DNA of 64,000 nt from Roseihalotalea indica (GTDB taxonomy: Bacteria > Bacteroidota > Bacteroidia > Cytophagales > Cyclobacteriaceae), in contig NZ_JAINFL010000009.1 in assembly GCF_022458895.1 (NCBI RefSeq), forward strand, positions 62,001 to 126,000, written 5' to 3'. Shown one piece after another: positions 32,835 to 43,017 of this stretch (within the stretch, counting starts at the first letter, position 1; each line of letters begins with the position of its first letter). The notes beneath the pieces were generated by a model. It was not told where the DNA came from and did no database searches. It saw nothing but the letters and a program-made list of their open reading frames with translations. The position numbers and the translations under genes are program-made.

Positions 32835-33881
32835 ATGGTTGTTGATTTGCATTCGGGCTTTTTTTCTAAGATGGCTGATACTATAGCCGAAAAAATTGGA
32901 GCTAAAATTCAGTATGTATCCTCTACTATCATTATTTCAGTACCTCCAGAGGTAGGCTCAGGGACTATCAAAATCATGCGTTTCTATCATGGGCTGAGTT
33001 TGCTATGCTGGCATCTTCAACTAAACGAAGATTTGGCCTTTTATATAGAACGAATACCTCGTCATCCTCTACGCCTGTTATTCTGTGAGCAGGGGGTACT
33101 TACGCATTCTTTGGAAGATCAACAGGTTCAATACCAATTAAAAGGTTTGTATGCTGCGGCATCAGCCTGCTCAAGTGGAGCAAATCAGCTTTTTCAACTA
33201 TCCAGCAAACAACCTGTTTCCTTCTGTATGGTCGAGATAGACTGGCAGCTATATGAAAGGCAGACACGAGGTCCATCCACTATGAAGCATTCGCTGCAGC
33301 AGATTTTTCCTCTTTCAAAAAATGCCTCTTCTTTTATTTACCGGAAACATTACAGCCAGTCGGTAAGCGAAGTGCTCAGAGAAATAGAACAGTCTGAGCA
33401 ATATCAGGATATTGTTCAGCAAACATTCCTGGAGTCCAAAACCCTAGAGCTGCTGTCGTTTATGATACAGCAGTATACCCAGGACCAACAGGCCGCAGAA
33501 GATGGTATTGCACTCAGTGATGTAGATATTGAAAGGCTGACTCAGGCCCGACGTTATATTATACAGCAGTATGTAAATCCACCTTCTATTAAAGAGTTGG
33601 CCCGTCGGGTAGGGCTTAATGATTTTAAACTTAAGAAAGGGTACAAACAATTATTTCAGGCTACCGTCTACGAGCATGTACGGGCCGAGCGACTGTACCA
33701 GGCCCAGCAATTAATTGCTCAAGGAAAGTGGGATATTGGAGAAGTAGTGCAAAAAGTTGGCTACACTAATAAAAGTCACTTTTCAGCTCGCTTTGAGGAG
33801 CGCTTTGGCATGAAACCAAAAGAATATCAAAAGCGGGCTGCTCAGGGCCGCTTACCTTCCCCAATGAGCCCGGAAAAATAA
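32835..33881 (+). CDS. AraC family transcriptional regulator (paralogue 2)
   Basis: This 348-residue paralogue of the protein at 31050 has the same N-terminal domain (shared GLSLL, LRLL-C-GxLTHS-E, LSACSG-like and HLPAQQP/LSSKQP blocks). The C-terminal HTH pair is nearly identical (PSIKELARRVGLNDFKLKKG, VYEHVRAERLYQAQQLIAQG). Conservation is strongest in the DNA-binding half, so the two may recognise the same or related sites and answer different signals. The start is ATG 32835; a TTG at 32817 is less likely. It ends with a polar tail after the HTH. Confidence 0.88.
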   Translation: MVVDLHSGFFSKMADTIAEKIGAKIQYVSSTIIISVPPEVGSGTIKIMRFYHGLSLLCWHLQLNEDLAFYIERIPRHPLRLLFCEQGVLTHSLEDQQVQYQLKGLYAAASACSSGANQLFQLSSKQPVSFCMVEIDWQLYERQTRGPSTMKHSLQQIFPLSKNASSFIYRKHYSQSVSEVLREIEQSEQYQDIVQQTFLESKTLELLSFMIQQYTQDQQAAEDGIALSDVDIERLTQARRYIIQQYVNPPSIKELARRVGLNDFKLKKGYKQLFQATVYEHVRAERLYQAQQLIAQGKWDIGEVVQKVGYTNKSHFSARFEERFGMKPKEYQKRAAQGRLPSPMSPEK

Positions 33882-34136
33882 TGAACTTTTCAAAGAAAGT
33901 TTATGTCTTCGCTTCATAGCAGCGGAGGCAAGCGCTCATGGTATATTACAATATCAGAGTACAATATTCTTTCTGCAGAAGCTCTCACCAGGGTGCGTTA
34001 AATTATTGTACCTAGTACGATAAAATAATGTGAAAAATACAGCAAAATTCATTAAAAATACTGCATTTGGTAAATTGGTTTAGCTTAATTTGATAAATTA
34101 GTTCGGGTAAATACGTGCGTAATAACATCGTGACTT

Positions 34137-37100
34137 ATGATATCAATCCAAACAATACCACCCGAGCATTTGCTGAACGTATGGACTCAATTGCCAGGTT
34201 TATATTGGATAGCCAATAAGGATCTTAATATAGTAGCCGTAAGCCAGGAGTATTTGGAATTTGTGGGCCAAACTTCTGAAGCGGTATTGCATCAAAGTGT
34301 GGCAACGCTATACTTGTCTGCCACAGAGGTTTTACCCGATGGTGGGGTGCCTTTCCTGAAGCAGATTTTAAAAGAAGTGCGACAAACCGGAGAGGAAAAA
34401 CGCTTTACCACCGAGAATACTGATAGGCAGAATACTAATCACCAATACCAGGTATATGAGCTGCTGTACCGTCCGGTCCTGAATCAGCAGAAAGAGGTGG
34501 AGTATATCATCCACCAGGCAGTGGTATCTTCTCATCTACGTGAGAGGTCGTACGAGCTAGACGAACATTTTCAGGCACCTTTTCGTGCACTGGTAGAGGC
34601 TTCAGCCGATATGGTATGGACTACCAATGCAGAAGGAGCCATTGAGGAGGACTCGCCTTCCTGGCGAGCTTTTACCGGGCAGAGTTATGAGGAGTTTAAA
34701 GGTACGGGCTGGCTTACTGTAGTACATCCGGATGATCGGGTATTCACTGAAAAGCATTGGCGCAAGGTGATCAATCAGCAATGGGCCGTAGATACATTCT
34801 TTCGCTTACGTCATAAGAGTGGCCAATGGCGTCAGGTTGCTGTGCGAGCCGTGCCTTTGCACAATGCTGACGGTAGCCTTCGAGGTTATATTGGTACAAA
34901 TACGGATGTCTCTCAGGATAAACAGGCCGCAGAAATTTTGCAGGAAGCAGAAATGTACCGCATTATTGCGGATAACCTGCCCAATGCCGCTGTTTTTGTT
35001 GTAGATCGCAATATGCGTTATCTGGTAGCAGAAGGTCAGGCTCTTCGGTTGGCAGGGATGACCTCAGGTGATCTGGAAGGGAAACTTGTGGCTGAGGCAT
35101 TGAGTCCTGAACTTCATACCACATATAAGTCGTACTACCAGCAGGGGCTGGAAGGCGAACCCTTTAGGTACGAGCACCATAGCCACGGCCGATACTATAT
35201 CTCTCATGGCACCCCCTTACGAAAGAACCAGGGCGAGGTATACGCGGTACTCGTCGTATCGTATGATATTACCGAACGGAAGCAGCATGAAGAAGTGCTG
35301 CGGGCAAGCCAGGAACGGTTTCAAAACGCTTTCAAGATTGATACAATTGGGGTTATCTTCTGGGACTCTAATTTTAGGGTCAGAGAGGTTAACAATGCGT
35401 TTCTTAAAATGGGCGGATTTAATCGGGACAGCGTTATTGGACTTACCTGGCAAGAGTTAACACCTCCGGAATTCCACCCCGCCTCGGAGCGTGCCGTAAC
35501 CGAACTCAACAATAGTAGCGAAACCACTCCTTATGAGAAGCAATACTATAAAAAAGATGGTTCGCGTTGGTGGGGTTTATTTGCCGCGCGCAAACTGAGT
35601 GAAGATGAAGCAGTAGAATATGTTCTTGATATCACAGAGCGTAAGCAGGCAGAAGAGATCCTTCGGGAGCGTGAAGAGCATCTTCGGTTAATTCTGGAGA
35701 GTGCTATTGACTATGCCATCTTTACGCTAGACCTATCCGGGAATATCACCGACTGGAATATGGGAGCTGAGCGCATATTAGGGTATTCAAAAGAAGAGGC
35801 TATCGGACAACTGGGCGGAATGGTTTTTACCCCGGAAGACCAGAAAAGCCAGGAGATAGAAAAAGAATTACAGGCTGCCTGTGACAAAGGGCATGCCGCC
35901 AACGAGCGTTGGCATATCCGAAAGGATGGTAGCCGGTTCTGGGGGAGTGGATTTACCATGCCGTTGCGAACGGAAGAGGGTGATGTACGGGGGTATCTGA
36001 AAATTATGCGAGACAATACTGAGCGGGAAGAGATGGAAGCCTCATTACGGCAGGCCAAACACGTTGCTGAAGAAGCCGCCAAGGCCAAAGAAGATTTCCT
36101 GGCTCATATGAGTCATGAGATCCGCACCCCGCTCAATGCTGTGGTAGGGCTGAGTAATCTTCTGTTACAACAAAATCCCCGCCCCGGCCAACTGGAAAAC
36201 CTACAAACCCTAAGGTTTTCTGCGGAAAATCTGCGAGTGCTGATTAATGATATTCTGGATTTCAGCAAGATACAGGCCGGTAAAATGGAGGTAAATGAGG
36301 TGGATATGAACATGAAAACCCTCCTCAATAGTTTACAAAAAGCCCACCAGTCATATGCGCAAGACAAAGGCAATAAACTGCAGATCCATTTAGACGAAGC
36401 ACTTCCTGAAATAGTGCGTACCGATCAGCTCAAACTTTCGCAGGTGCTGCATAACCTGGTAAGTAATGCCATGAAGTTTACCCGGCAGGGCAAGGTAGAA
36501 GTGAGTGTATCATTATATCAGAAAGAAGAAAACAAGCTCTGGGTTCTTTTCTCGGTTAGTGATACGGGCATCGGAATACCACCGGAAAAGCTGGAAACAA
36601 TCTTTGATGCCTTCACGCAGGCTGATAATACTACCATGCGACAGTACGGCGGTACCGGGCTGGGCTTGTCTATCACGAAGTTGCTGCTGGAGCTAATGGA
36701 TAGTCGGATTGAGGTAGAAAGTCAGGAGGGGAAAGGCTCACGTTTCTTCTTTACGATCCCCATGCAGGAAGGGGTTGAGGCAGAAACCTATACCGATGAG
36801 GTTATTTCCCCGAAAGAAGAGCTGGATCATATGCAGCGTCTGAAGGTTTTGCTGGTAGAAGATGTAGCAATTAACCGCATGGTCTGTCGGCAGTTTCTGG
36901 AGAACTGGTGGTCACTTATACCAGAAGAGGCTGAGAACGGAGAGGAAGCTGTAGCTATGGCGCAGCGTACCAGGTATGACCTGATTCTTATGGATGTACG
37001 AATGCCCACGATGGACGGATACCAGGCAACAAAAGCTATCCGTAAGCTACCAGCTTATGCCAAGGCACCTATTCTAGCCCTTACTGCCGATACGGTTGAA

Positions 37101-37628
37101 GAGTTGCGGAAGCACCCGGAAGCTTACCTGTTTACGGATATAATTACTAAACCATTTGATGCGAATGACTTTCAGCATAAGCTCATACGTTACGCCCCCA
37201 GACGCTCCAAGAAAAAACAGTCTGGCAGGAGCCAAGGTGGCACTGGAGCGCCTCCAAAAGAAAGGCATCAAGTACTTTCATTACATAAACTGGAAGAGTT
37301 TTTTGAAGATGATCACTTAGCCTTGCAAGATTTTTTAGGTAAAATAACCGATGAGCTTAGGCATTCAAATCAGGTATTTAACAAGCTAATTGCTCAACGC
37401 AACCTAACTGCTCTGGAAGACCTCACTCATAAGATGAACATGATACTGGGCCTCTTATCTCTGGAAGAGCTAAAGGAGAGGTTAAATGAATGCCGCTCGC
37501 TGTTAAAAGAAAAGCAGACAGCTAATAATTCCTGGAAATTACAGTTAGAACAGGTACAGGCGAAAGTGAATACGTTAATGGAGGACGCCATAGCAGCTAT
37601 AACCAGCCTGCGGACTGAGAAAACATAG
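34137..37628 (+). CDS. Hybrid sensor histidine kinase, five PAS domains, HPt-like end
   Basis: This 1163-residue protein begins with five PAS domains in order. They lie at about 8-130, 150-270 (VEASADMVWTTNAEG), 275-390 (LPNAAVFVVDRNM), 395-510 (GVIFWDSNFRVREVNNAFLK) and 520-640 (AIDYAIFTLDLSGNITDWN). HisKA follows with HMSHEIRTPLNAVVGL (phospho-His, about 660-725). HATPase follows (DTGIGIPPEKLETIFDAFTQ, GGTGLGLSI; about 770-885), then a receiver (VLLVEDVAINRMV, LILMDVRMPTMDG; about 905-1020). A C-terminal HPt-like region (about 1050-1163) has LTHKMNMILGLLS in place of the usual AHTLKG. No membrane helix is seen, so it senses cytoplasmic signals. No response regulator is adjacent. Confidence 0.9.
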   Translation: MISIQTIPPEHLLNVWTQLPGLYWIANKDLNIVAVSQEYLEFVGQTSEAVLHQSVATLYLSATEVLPDGGVPFLKQILKEVRQTGEEKRFTTENTDRQNTNHQYQVYELLYRPVLNQQKEVEYIIHQAVVSSHLRERSYELDEHFQAPFRALVEASADMVWTTNAEGAIEEDSPSWRAFTGQSYEEFKGTGWLTVVHPDDRVFTEKHWRKVINQQWAVDTFFRLRHKSGQWRQVAVRAVPLHNADGSLRGYIGTNTDVSQDKQAAEILQEAEMYRIIADNLPNAAVFVVDRNMRYLVAEGQALRLAGMTSGDLEGKLVAEALSPELHTTYKSYYQQGLEGEPFRYEHHSHGRYYISHGTPLRKNQGEVYAVLVVSYDITERKQHEEVLRASQERFQNAFKIDTIGVIFWDSNFRVREVNNAFLKMGGFNRDSVIGLTWQELTPPEFHPASERAVTELNNSSETTPYEKQYYKKDGSRWWGLFAARKLSEDEAVEYVLDITERKQAEEILREREEHLRLILESAIDYAIFTLDLSGNITDWNMGAERILGYSKEEAIGQLGGMVFTPEDQKSQEIEKELQAACDKGHAANERWHIRKDGSRFWGSGFTMPLRTEEGDVRGYLKIMRDNTEREEMEASLRQAKHVAEEAAKAKEDFLAHMSHEIRTPLNAVVGLSNLLLQQNPRPGQLENLQTLRFSAENLRVLINDILDFSKIQAGKMEVNEVDMNMKTLLNSLQKAHQSYAQDKGNKLQIHLDEALPEIVRTDQLKLSQVLHNLVSNAMKFTRQGKVEVSVSLYQKEENKLWVLFSVSDTGIGIPPEKLETIFDAFTQADNTTMRQYGGTGLGLSITKLLLELMDSRIEVESQEGKGSRFFFTIPMQEGVEAETYTDEVISPKEELDHMQRLKVLLVEDVAINRMVCRQFLENWWSLIPEEAENGEEAVAMAQRTRYDLILMDVRMPTMDGYQATKAIRKLPAYAKAPILALTADTVEELRKHPEAYLFTDIITKPFDANDFQHKLIRYAPRRSKKKQSGRSQGGTGAPPKERHQVLSLHKLEEFFEDDHLALQDFLGKITDELRHSNQVFNKLIAQRNLTALEDLTHKMNMILGLLSLEELKERLNECRSLLKEKQTANNSWKLQLEQVQAKVNTLMEDAIAAITSLRTEKT

Positions 37629-38569
37629 TATGCTTCAAAAGGAAACTGCTGGCCTATCAAACAGCTGCCCGGGTAAAACATATCTAAAGTCGCCCAGATA
37701 AAGCAGGCTTGGTATCCCGAAAAAGCGAAAAGCCGGGGTGTATTATTATAGTAAATATGTAACACCGCTGCAAAAAGACTTTCTCATGCCTGTTTTGTCA
37801 CGTATGGTCACTCTCAGGCCTGGTGCTCTTCATACCGAAAGGCGGTTGCCTCCCTCCAAACAGTGCTGCCTGAGGTTATATCCACTGCTCCTATTTACTA
37901 ATGCCGTACTACTTGGCGGGGTGTGAGTGGGTTTGTTAATAGAATGCAGCACGGCATTGTGGCCTGTTAGGAGGTTTGATGTAAGGTTTCAGTACGGAAT
38001 GGTTATAGGCAAGAAGGTCCAGTATAAGAAAGAAGCACCGCCGGAGGGCTTGTGTGGGGGTATGGCATCAAAAAGACAAACTACTTGTTTGCTCGTAAAT
38101 AGGAAAGATACCTCAAAGCTGAAGGGCTTAGTAACCTCAAACAGCATTTAACACTTGCGGAAAGCAGAGAAGTTTTCTTTGTCAGAAAATTAGAATAGAA
38201 GAAAACGTTCTGCTTGAACATGGCGCACTTATTTCTTCCTAAACATTAAATGCTACTCAGTCGCAGTTCGGAATCAAGTAAACCTGATTGTAGCCAACAA
38301 AATCTTGCAACTTCCTTATATACTCATGCTGCGGCAAAGAGTTTATAAAAGTCGAGGTACATATCATCGTTATTGATGGCTAAACATAAATCTTCCAGCC
38401 TCAGTGATCAAACTGTTTTAATTATTTGATACCTTTCCTTAGCGATAGATGGTAACACCATCATCAACCTATGTTAGTGGATATGGCAGCAGGTTGTTGA
38501 GTAACCTTATACCATCGTTATCTCTGATGAGGAATGTGCTCGGTGTAAATTCTCTAATAAGAAAGCTGT
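37629..38569. other. Long gap with possible decayed coding sequence
   Basis: Some 940 bp without an intact recognisable gene. On the minus strand, 38246-38407 reads as peptide-like sequence (LEDLCLAINNDDMYLDFYKL, then after an in-frame TGA at 38324-38326, VYKEVARFCWLQSGLL) and ends in TAA. This suggests a broken gene. On the plus strand a 74-codon frame from 37927 has no family resemblance. There is a small hairpin GATGGT/ACCATC at 38448-38462 and an 8-bp inverted repeat AATGCCGT/ACGGCATT at 37900-37958. Confidence 0.35.
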
Positions 38570-40825
38570 ATGTCAAAGCTTATTTACATAATCGGGTTGC
38601 TTATAGCACTTTCTCCTCCTTCCACAGGGCAGAAGCTTAATCTGCAATATCAGGTTGATGCCTCAGCTCATGTGACGCCGGAGCAAAAAGACTCGGTCTT
38701 TATCCTTCACCTGTTAGATTCCGGAAAATACTATCTTAACAAGCAGGGTTCCTACCTGGCCGACCTGGATAGTGCGGCTGCTTATTTCCGGCAAGCCATC
38801 CGGAAGAGTGATTCACTGGCGATCATTCCACTAAAATACGAAGGGTTGTGCCTGTTGGGCATCCGGTTTTTTGAGGAAGGCAAGAACCAGCAGGGCCGAA
38901 ATTATTTTATGCAGGTGATTCAGCAGTATCAGCTATCAGGGAAGAAAGAACAGGAGGCCTGGGAGTGGTTCAGGATGGGCTACTACCTGGACTGGAACTC
39001 CGCCAACTATCCGGAAATACTGGAGTGCTTGCATCGAGCCCTTTCCCTTTATCGGCAGTCGGGTAATAAAGAACTAGAGATCAGGGTATTTAAAGAAATT
39101 GCGGATGTACACCTTAACCAGGGAAAACTGGAGGAAGCAGAGCAGGAGCTACTACAGGTGCTAGCGATGTATCAATCCATTGGTTATCGTAACCTTCATT
39201 ATACCTATGACCTGCTCTCGGTGGTAGCCCGGTTGAGCGGTGACTTGAATAATGGCTTACAGTACGGGTTACAATGCGTAGAAAGTATGGAGGCTATCCG
39301 GGATACAGTAGACGCGCCCATCTTCTACAGCCGAGTGGCCCACATCTACCGGAATCTGGGAGAGGTTGATAAAAGCATTGTCTGGTATTATAAAGAACTA
39401 AACGCCTGGGTTGCCCGAGATGAAAATCATTGGTACATGTACCGGGATGTCGGTTACCTGGTGCAGCAACTCATACAGCAAAAACAGGTATCGGAAGCTC
39501 TGAATCTGGTTACCGGTATTGCAGAAAAATACCCCCCTACGGGGCTGATAGAAAAGTCAAGCATGGCGCAAGCGCTAGGGCACTGCTATCTGGCCATGAA
39601 GCAATACAACCAGGCAGAAAGACAGTATCTAACCATGATCGGAGAATTAAAAGGCATGGAGGCAGGTGAACTGACGTCCGAAGCCCAACATGATATTGGT
39701 AAATTTTATGTAGAGCGCCAGCAGTTTGAGAAAGCCCGGCCTTACCTTACCGATGCTCTGGCCGTACCGATCGGCGTTGCGAATGCTGCCCGGGTTATGG
39801 ATTCCCATCAGCTATTGTTTAAGGTGGATTCAGCGGCGGGAAACTATCTGTCGGCAATTGAGCACTTCCGGCTGAACAAGGCTCTGAACGATTCGCTGTT
39901 CAACCATACCAAGAGTCGTCAGATTGAAGAACTACAGATCCAGTACGAAACAGCTAAAAAGGAGCAGGACATAGCATTACTACAAAACGAAAGCCACTTT
40001 CAGCAGAACCAACTGCAACAAGCCCGGCTTACCAAGAATATTACCATCATTGGTTGTTTGTTGTTACTGGTGTTTGTAGGGCTGTTATTTAATCAATACC
40101 GTATTAAACAACGGAGCAACCGGGAAATCAGTCAGAAGAACCTGGCCCTGGAGCAGTTAGTGAGGGAAAAAGACTGGTTGCTGAAAGAAATTCACCACCG
40201 GGTAAAGAACAACTTGCAGGTAGTCGTGAGCCTGTTGAATGTTCAGTCTTCCTACCTCAAAAGCGATGACGCCTTGCAAGCCTTTCGGGAAAGCCAGCAT
40301 CGTATGCAAGCCATGTCTCTGATTCATCAGAAGCTATACCAGTCGGACAATATTGGCTACATTGATATCAATACGTACATCCGGGAGCTGGTATCTTTTC
40401 TGCAAGATAGCTTTGGCACCGAACATCACTTCCACTTTGAGCTTCCCCTCGATCATCTTACTATGGATGTATCCCAAGCCACTCCACTCGGACTGATATT
40501 AAATGAGGCTATCTCTAATGCGCTGAAATATGCTTTTCCCGGTAACAGCCGGGGTACGGTTATCATTTCTCTTACACTTGTAACTGACCATCATTACCAA
40601 TTGCGTATTGCCGATAATGGGGTGGGGCTGCCCGCTGATTTTGACGTTGTAAGCAGTCATTCTCTGGGAATGAACCTGATGCAGGGGTTGAGCAAACAAC
40701 TGGAGGGGCACTTCCGGTGGGAAAATAATGTCGGTCTTACCCTGATTATTGATTTCCCCCAGAAAAAATCAATGGCCGCCGAGTTCATATCCGTAGGACT
40801 TAACCAGCCGGTAGCGCATGCCTGA
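38570..40825 (+). CDS. TPR sensor histidine kinase of the HisKA_2 type
   Basis: This 751-residue protein has a signal-peptide-like start (MSKLIYIIGLLIALSPPSTG). About eight TPR-like helical repeats follow outside the inner membrane (about 45-450), for example YFRQAIRKSDSLAIIPL and EAEQELLQVLAMYQSIGY. A coiled coil (about 440-480) leads to one membrane helix (ITIIGCLLLLVFVGLLFNQY, about 485-505). The kinase core has the HisKA_2 H-box EIHHRVKNNLQVVVSLLNVQ and an HATPase domain (NEAISNALKYAFP, ADNGVGLP). It overlaps the response-regulator gene by 8 bp, so the pair is co-expressed. The periplasmic TPR array implies sensing through protein or peptide contacts. Confidence 0.9.
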   Translation: MSKLIYIIGLLIALSPPSTGQKLNLQYQVDASAHVTPEQKDSVFILHLLDSGKYYLNKQGSYLADLDSAAAYFRQAIRKSDSLAIIPLKYEGLCLLGIRFFEEGKNQQGRNYFMQVIQQYQLSGKKEQEAWEWFRMGYYLDWNSANYPEILECLHRALSLYRQSGNKELEIRVFKEIADVHLNQGKLEEAEQELLQVLAMYQSIGYRNLHYTYDLLSVVARLSGDLNNGLQYGLQCVESMEAIRDTVDAPIFYSRVAHIYRNLGEVDKSIVWYYKELNAWVARDENHWYMYRDVGYLVQQLIQQKQVSEALNLVTGIAEKYPPTGLIEKSSMAQALGHCYLAMKQYNQAERQYLTMIGELKGMEAGELTSEAQHDIGKFYVERQQFEKARPYLTDALAVPIGVANAARVMDSHQLLFKVDSAAGNYLSAIEHFRLNKALNDSLFNHTKSRQIEELQIQYETAKKEQDIALLQNESHFQQNQLQQARLTKNITIIGCLLLLVFVGLLFNQYRIKQRSNREISQKNLALEQLVREKDWLLKEIHHRVKNNLQVVVSLLNVQSSYLKSDDALQAFRESQHRMQAMSLIHQKLYQSDNIGYIDINTYIRELVSFLQDSFGTEHHFHFELPLDHLTMDVSQATPLGLILNEAISNALKYAFPGNSRGTVIISLTLVTDHHYQLRIADNGVGLPADFDVVSSHSLGMNLMQGLSKQLEGHFRWENNVGLTLIIDFPQKKSMAAEFISVGLNQPVAHA

Positions 40826-42785
40826 AAAGATTCTTATTGTTGAAGATGAGTTTATTGTTGCTAATGACCTACGACTGATTCTGGAGCGGGCCGGATATCA
40901 GGTTTGCGGAATAGCAGGTTCGGTGCCGGAGGCCCAGGAAATCATTAGGCAGCAACAGCCCCGGTTGGTTCTGCTGGATATTTACCTTAAAGGCCCGCTT
41001 ACTGGCATCGATCTGGCCCGGCAACTAACCAAAGCTAATATTGCCTTTGTATACCTATCGGCCAACTCCAATCAGCAGGTGTTGGAAGAGGCGAAAGCAA
41101 CCCAGCCTTATGGTTTCCTGGTAAAGCCCTTTCGGGAAAAAGACGTACTGGTTACGCTAGACGTGGCACGCTACCGTCACGAGCATAGTAAAGAAGCAAA
41201 ACTCCGTCAGGAAGCTCAACTACAGCAAGACTTGGCTACAATTGCGGCTGAGCCTTTATCCTGGGAAGATAAGTTACTAAAAGTAGCCAAAGCATTGCAA
41301 CTGGTGATTCCCTTCGATTATCTGAGTGGAGCCTTGCAAGATAGAGGTTTGAATACACTGAAGGAATGTAGCTACCTGAGAATAGGTTTTGAGCAATACC
41401 AGACCATTACCGCAGGCGCATTGGCTACCATTAGCGGAAAGTCGCTGGCTGAAGTGCAACGCTTCCTTTACCAGCAAGAACAAACTCCTGCCGGTTGGTA
41501 CAACGGGGCGGATTATTCCGATTACTGTCATAACATACCGACTGCGCAGTTTCTGACTGCTACCTTTCAGTTTGCCGCCTGCCTGACACTACCAATTCCA
41601 CTGCCCAATAGCCACGTATTCATAATAACGCTTTATAGCCGTAAAGAAATAACCTATCAGGGCGGGCATCTTGAGCTTCTGCAACATGCCTTGGCTGAAC
41701 TGTCTTCACTGGGGAATGATGCCCTCGCAAAGCAAACCTCATTGTCAATTACCAGCGAATCTCACGCTACCGCTTATCATGAAACAAATTCGGGTTTTGC
41801 CGGGATTATCGGGGATAGTCCGTCGTTGCTAGAGGCATTAGATCATGTGGCTCAGGTTGCTCCCCTCGATACGTCAGTACTTATTTTAGGAGAAAGTGGT
41901 ACTGGTAAGGAGAAAGTTGCTCAGGCAATCCATACGCTCTCTTCTCGGAGACACAAACCCCTGGTTAAAGTAAATTGCGCGGCTCTTCCGGCAAGCCTCA
42001 TTGAGTCTGAGTTATTTGGCCATGAAAAGGGAGCATTTACCGGGGCGGTGAATAGACGAATAGGAAAGTTTGAGCAGGCCGATGGTGGTACGGTCTTTCT
42101 GGATGAAATCGGGGAGATGCCTCTGGAGATGCAGGTTAAATTATTGCGGGTATTACAGGAAAAAGAAATTGAGCGTATCGGCGGGAGAAGTGCGCTCACC
42201 ATTGATGTGCGTATTGTTGCCGCCACGAACCGCAACCTGGAGAAAGAAGTAGGTGAGGGGCGCTTTCGCCTGGACCTGTACTACCGGCTGAATGTTTTTC
42301 CTGTAACCCTACCACCTTTGCGGGAGCGCACAGGAGACATCCAAACCTTAGCCGTACATTTTGCCCAACAGTTCTGCCAGAAATTTAAGAAACCCTTCTT
42401 TGGCATTTCTGATGCTATGATAGAAAACATGCAAACCTATCGCTGGCCAGGGAATATTCGTGAGCTGGAAAATATCATAGAGCAGTCGGTAATTCTGAAC
42501 GACGGTCACTCGGCACTCACTTTGCAACGCCCCCTCAGTAATACTATTTTTTCTCCAACTGAAGATGTTAACCCTGTATCCTCCCTGGCTACCCCGGTAA
42601 GCTCACTGGATGAGGTAAAAAAGGTGCAGGATAAAACTGAAAAAGAATACCTGATTTCCGTGCTGAAAAAAGCCGAGGGGCGGGTCAGGGGCAAAGGTGG
42701 TGCGGCTGAGTTGCTGAACCTGAAACCCACCACGCTGGAGTCGCGCATGGCCCGGTTAGGAATTCTAAAAAAAGAACTCCCATAA
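40818..42785 (+). CDS. Sigma-54-dependent response regulator (REC-GAF-AAA-HTH)
   Basis: This 655-residue activator has a receiver at 1-120 (ILIVEDEF, LVLLDIYLKG with the phospho-Asp, VKPFREKD). A GAF-like domain (about 135-305) and the sigma-54 AAA+ domain (about 330-560) follow. The latter has Walker A GESGTGKEKVAQAI, the sigma-54 contact GAFTGA in full, Walker B GGTVFLDEIGEM and RLDLYYRLNVFPV. The C-terminal Fis-type helix-turn-helix (about 610-655) is RGKGGAAELLNLKPTTLESRMARLGI. It is co-encoded with the TPR kinase. Targets are unknown; the detoxification-like genes downstream are candidates. Confidence 0.93.
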   Translation: MPEKILIVEDEFIVANDLRLILERAGYQVCGIAGSVPEAQEIIRQQQPRLVLLDIYLKGPLTGIDLARQLTKANIAFVYLSANSNQQVLEEAKATQPYGFLVKPFREKDVLVTLDVARYRHEHSKEAKLRQEAQLQQDLATIAAEPLSWEDKLLKVAKALQLVIPFDYLSGALQDRGLNTLKECSYLRIGFEQYQTITAGALATISGKSLAEVQRFLYQQEQTPAGWYNGADYSDYCHNIPTAQFLTATFQFAACLTLPIPLPNSHVFIITLYSRKEITYQGGHLELLQHALAELSSLGNDALAKQTSLSITSESHATAYHETNSGFAGIIGDSPSLLEALDHVAQVAPLDTSVLILGESGTGKEKVAQAIHTLSSRRHKPLVKVNCAALPASLIESELFGHEKGAFTGAVNRRIGKFEQADGGTVFLDEIGEMPLEMQVKLLRVLQEKEIERIGGRSALTIDVRIVAATNRNLEKEVGEGRFRLDLYYRLNVFPVTLPPLRERTGDIQTLAVHFAQQFCQKFKKPFFGISDAMIENMQTYRWPGNIRELENIIEQSVILNDGHSALTLQRPLSNTIFSPTEDVNPVSSLATPVSSLDEVKKVQDKTEKEYLISVLKKAEGRVRGKGGAAELLNLKPTTLESRMARLGILKKELP

Positions 42786-42799
42786 GGAGTAAAAGGCTA

Positions 42800-42816
42800 C
42801 TCCGAAAAATTCGGAG
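42800..42816 (+). terminator. Small hairpin after the sigma-54 regulator
   Basis: CTCCGAA (42800-42806) and TTCGGAG (42810-42816) form a 7-bp stem with a 3-nt loop, 15 bp past the stop. There is no T-run after it, so the terminator call is weak. Confidence 0.4.
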
Positions 42817-43017
42817 ATTAACCGTCCAAACTACGAGCGTTTCGGAGTTGAGGTCGATGTAATCCGAAAATATCTTTTCATTTTAAGTGGGTAATTTTCT
42901 CATTTTCAGCATTTTAAATGTGGGGCTGCTTTTTGTTGCCAGAAGGCACATTTCGGCACATTAATCGCCAGCCATTCTACAGTAGTGCTATTGTTGTCTG
43001 CTTTACCCTCAACTACC

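Noticed and set aside
37927..38151. Plus-strand frame of 74 codons in the gap before the TPR kinase
   Set aside because: Composition is unlike the neighbouring proteins, and no motif, leader or partner supports it.
42900..43017. Sigma-54 promoter between the sigma-54 activator and the AraC gene
   Set aside because: TGGCAAC at about 42942 on the minus strand lacks a proper TTGC element at the right spacing, and it points away from the AraC gene.
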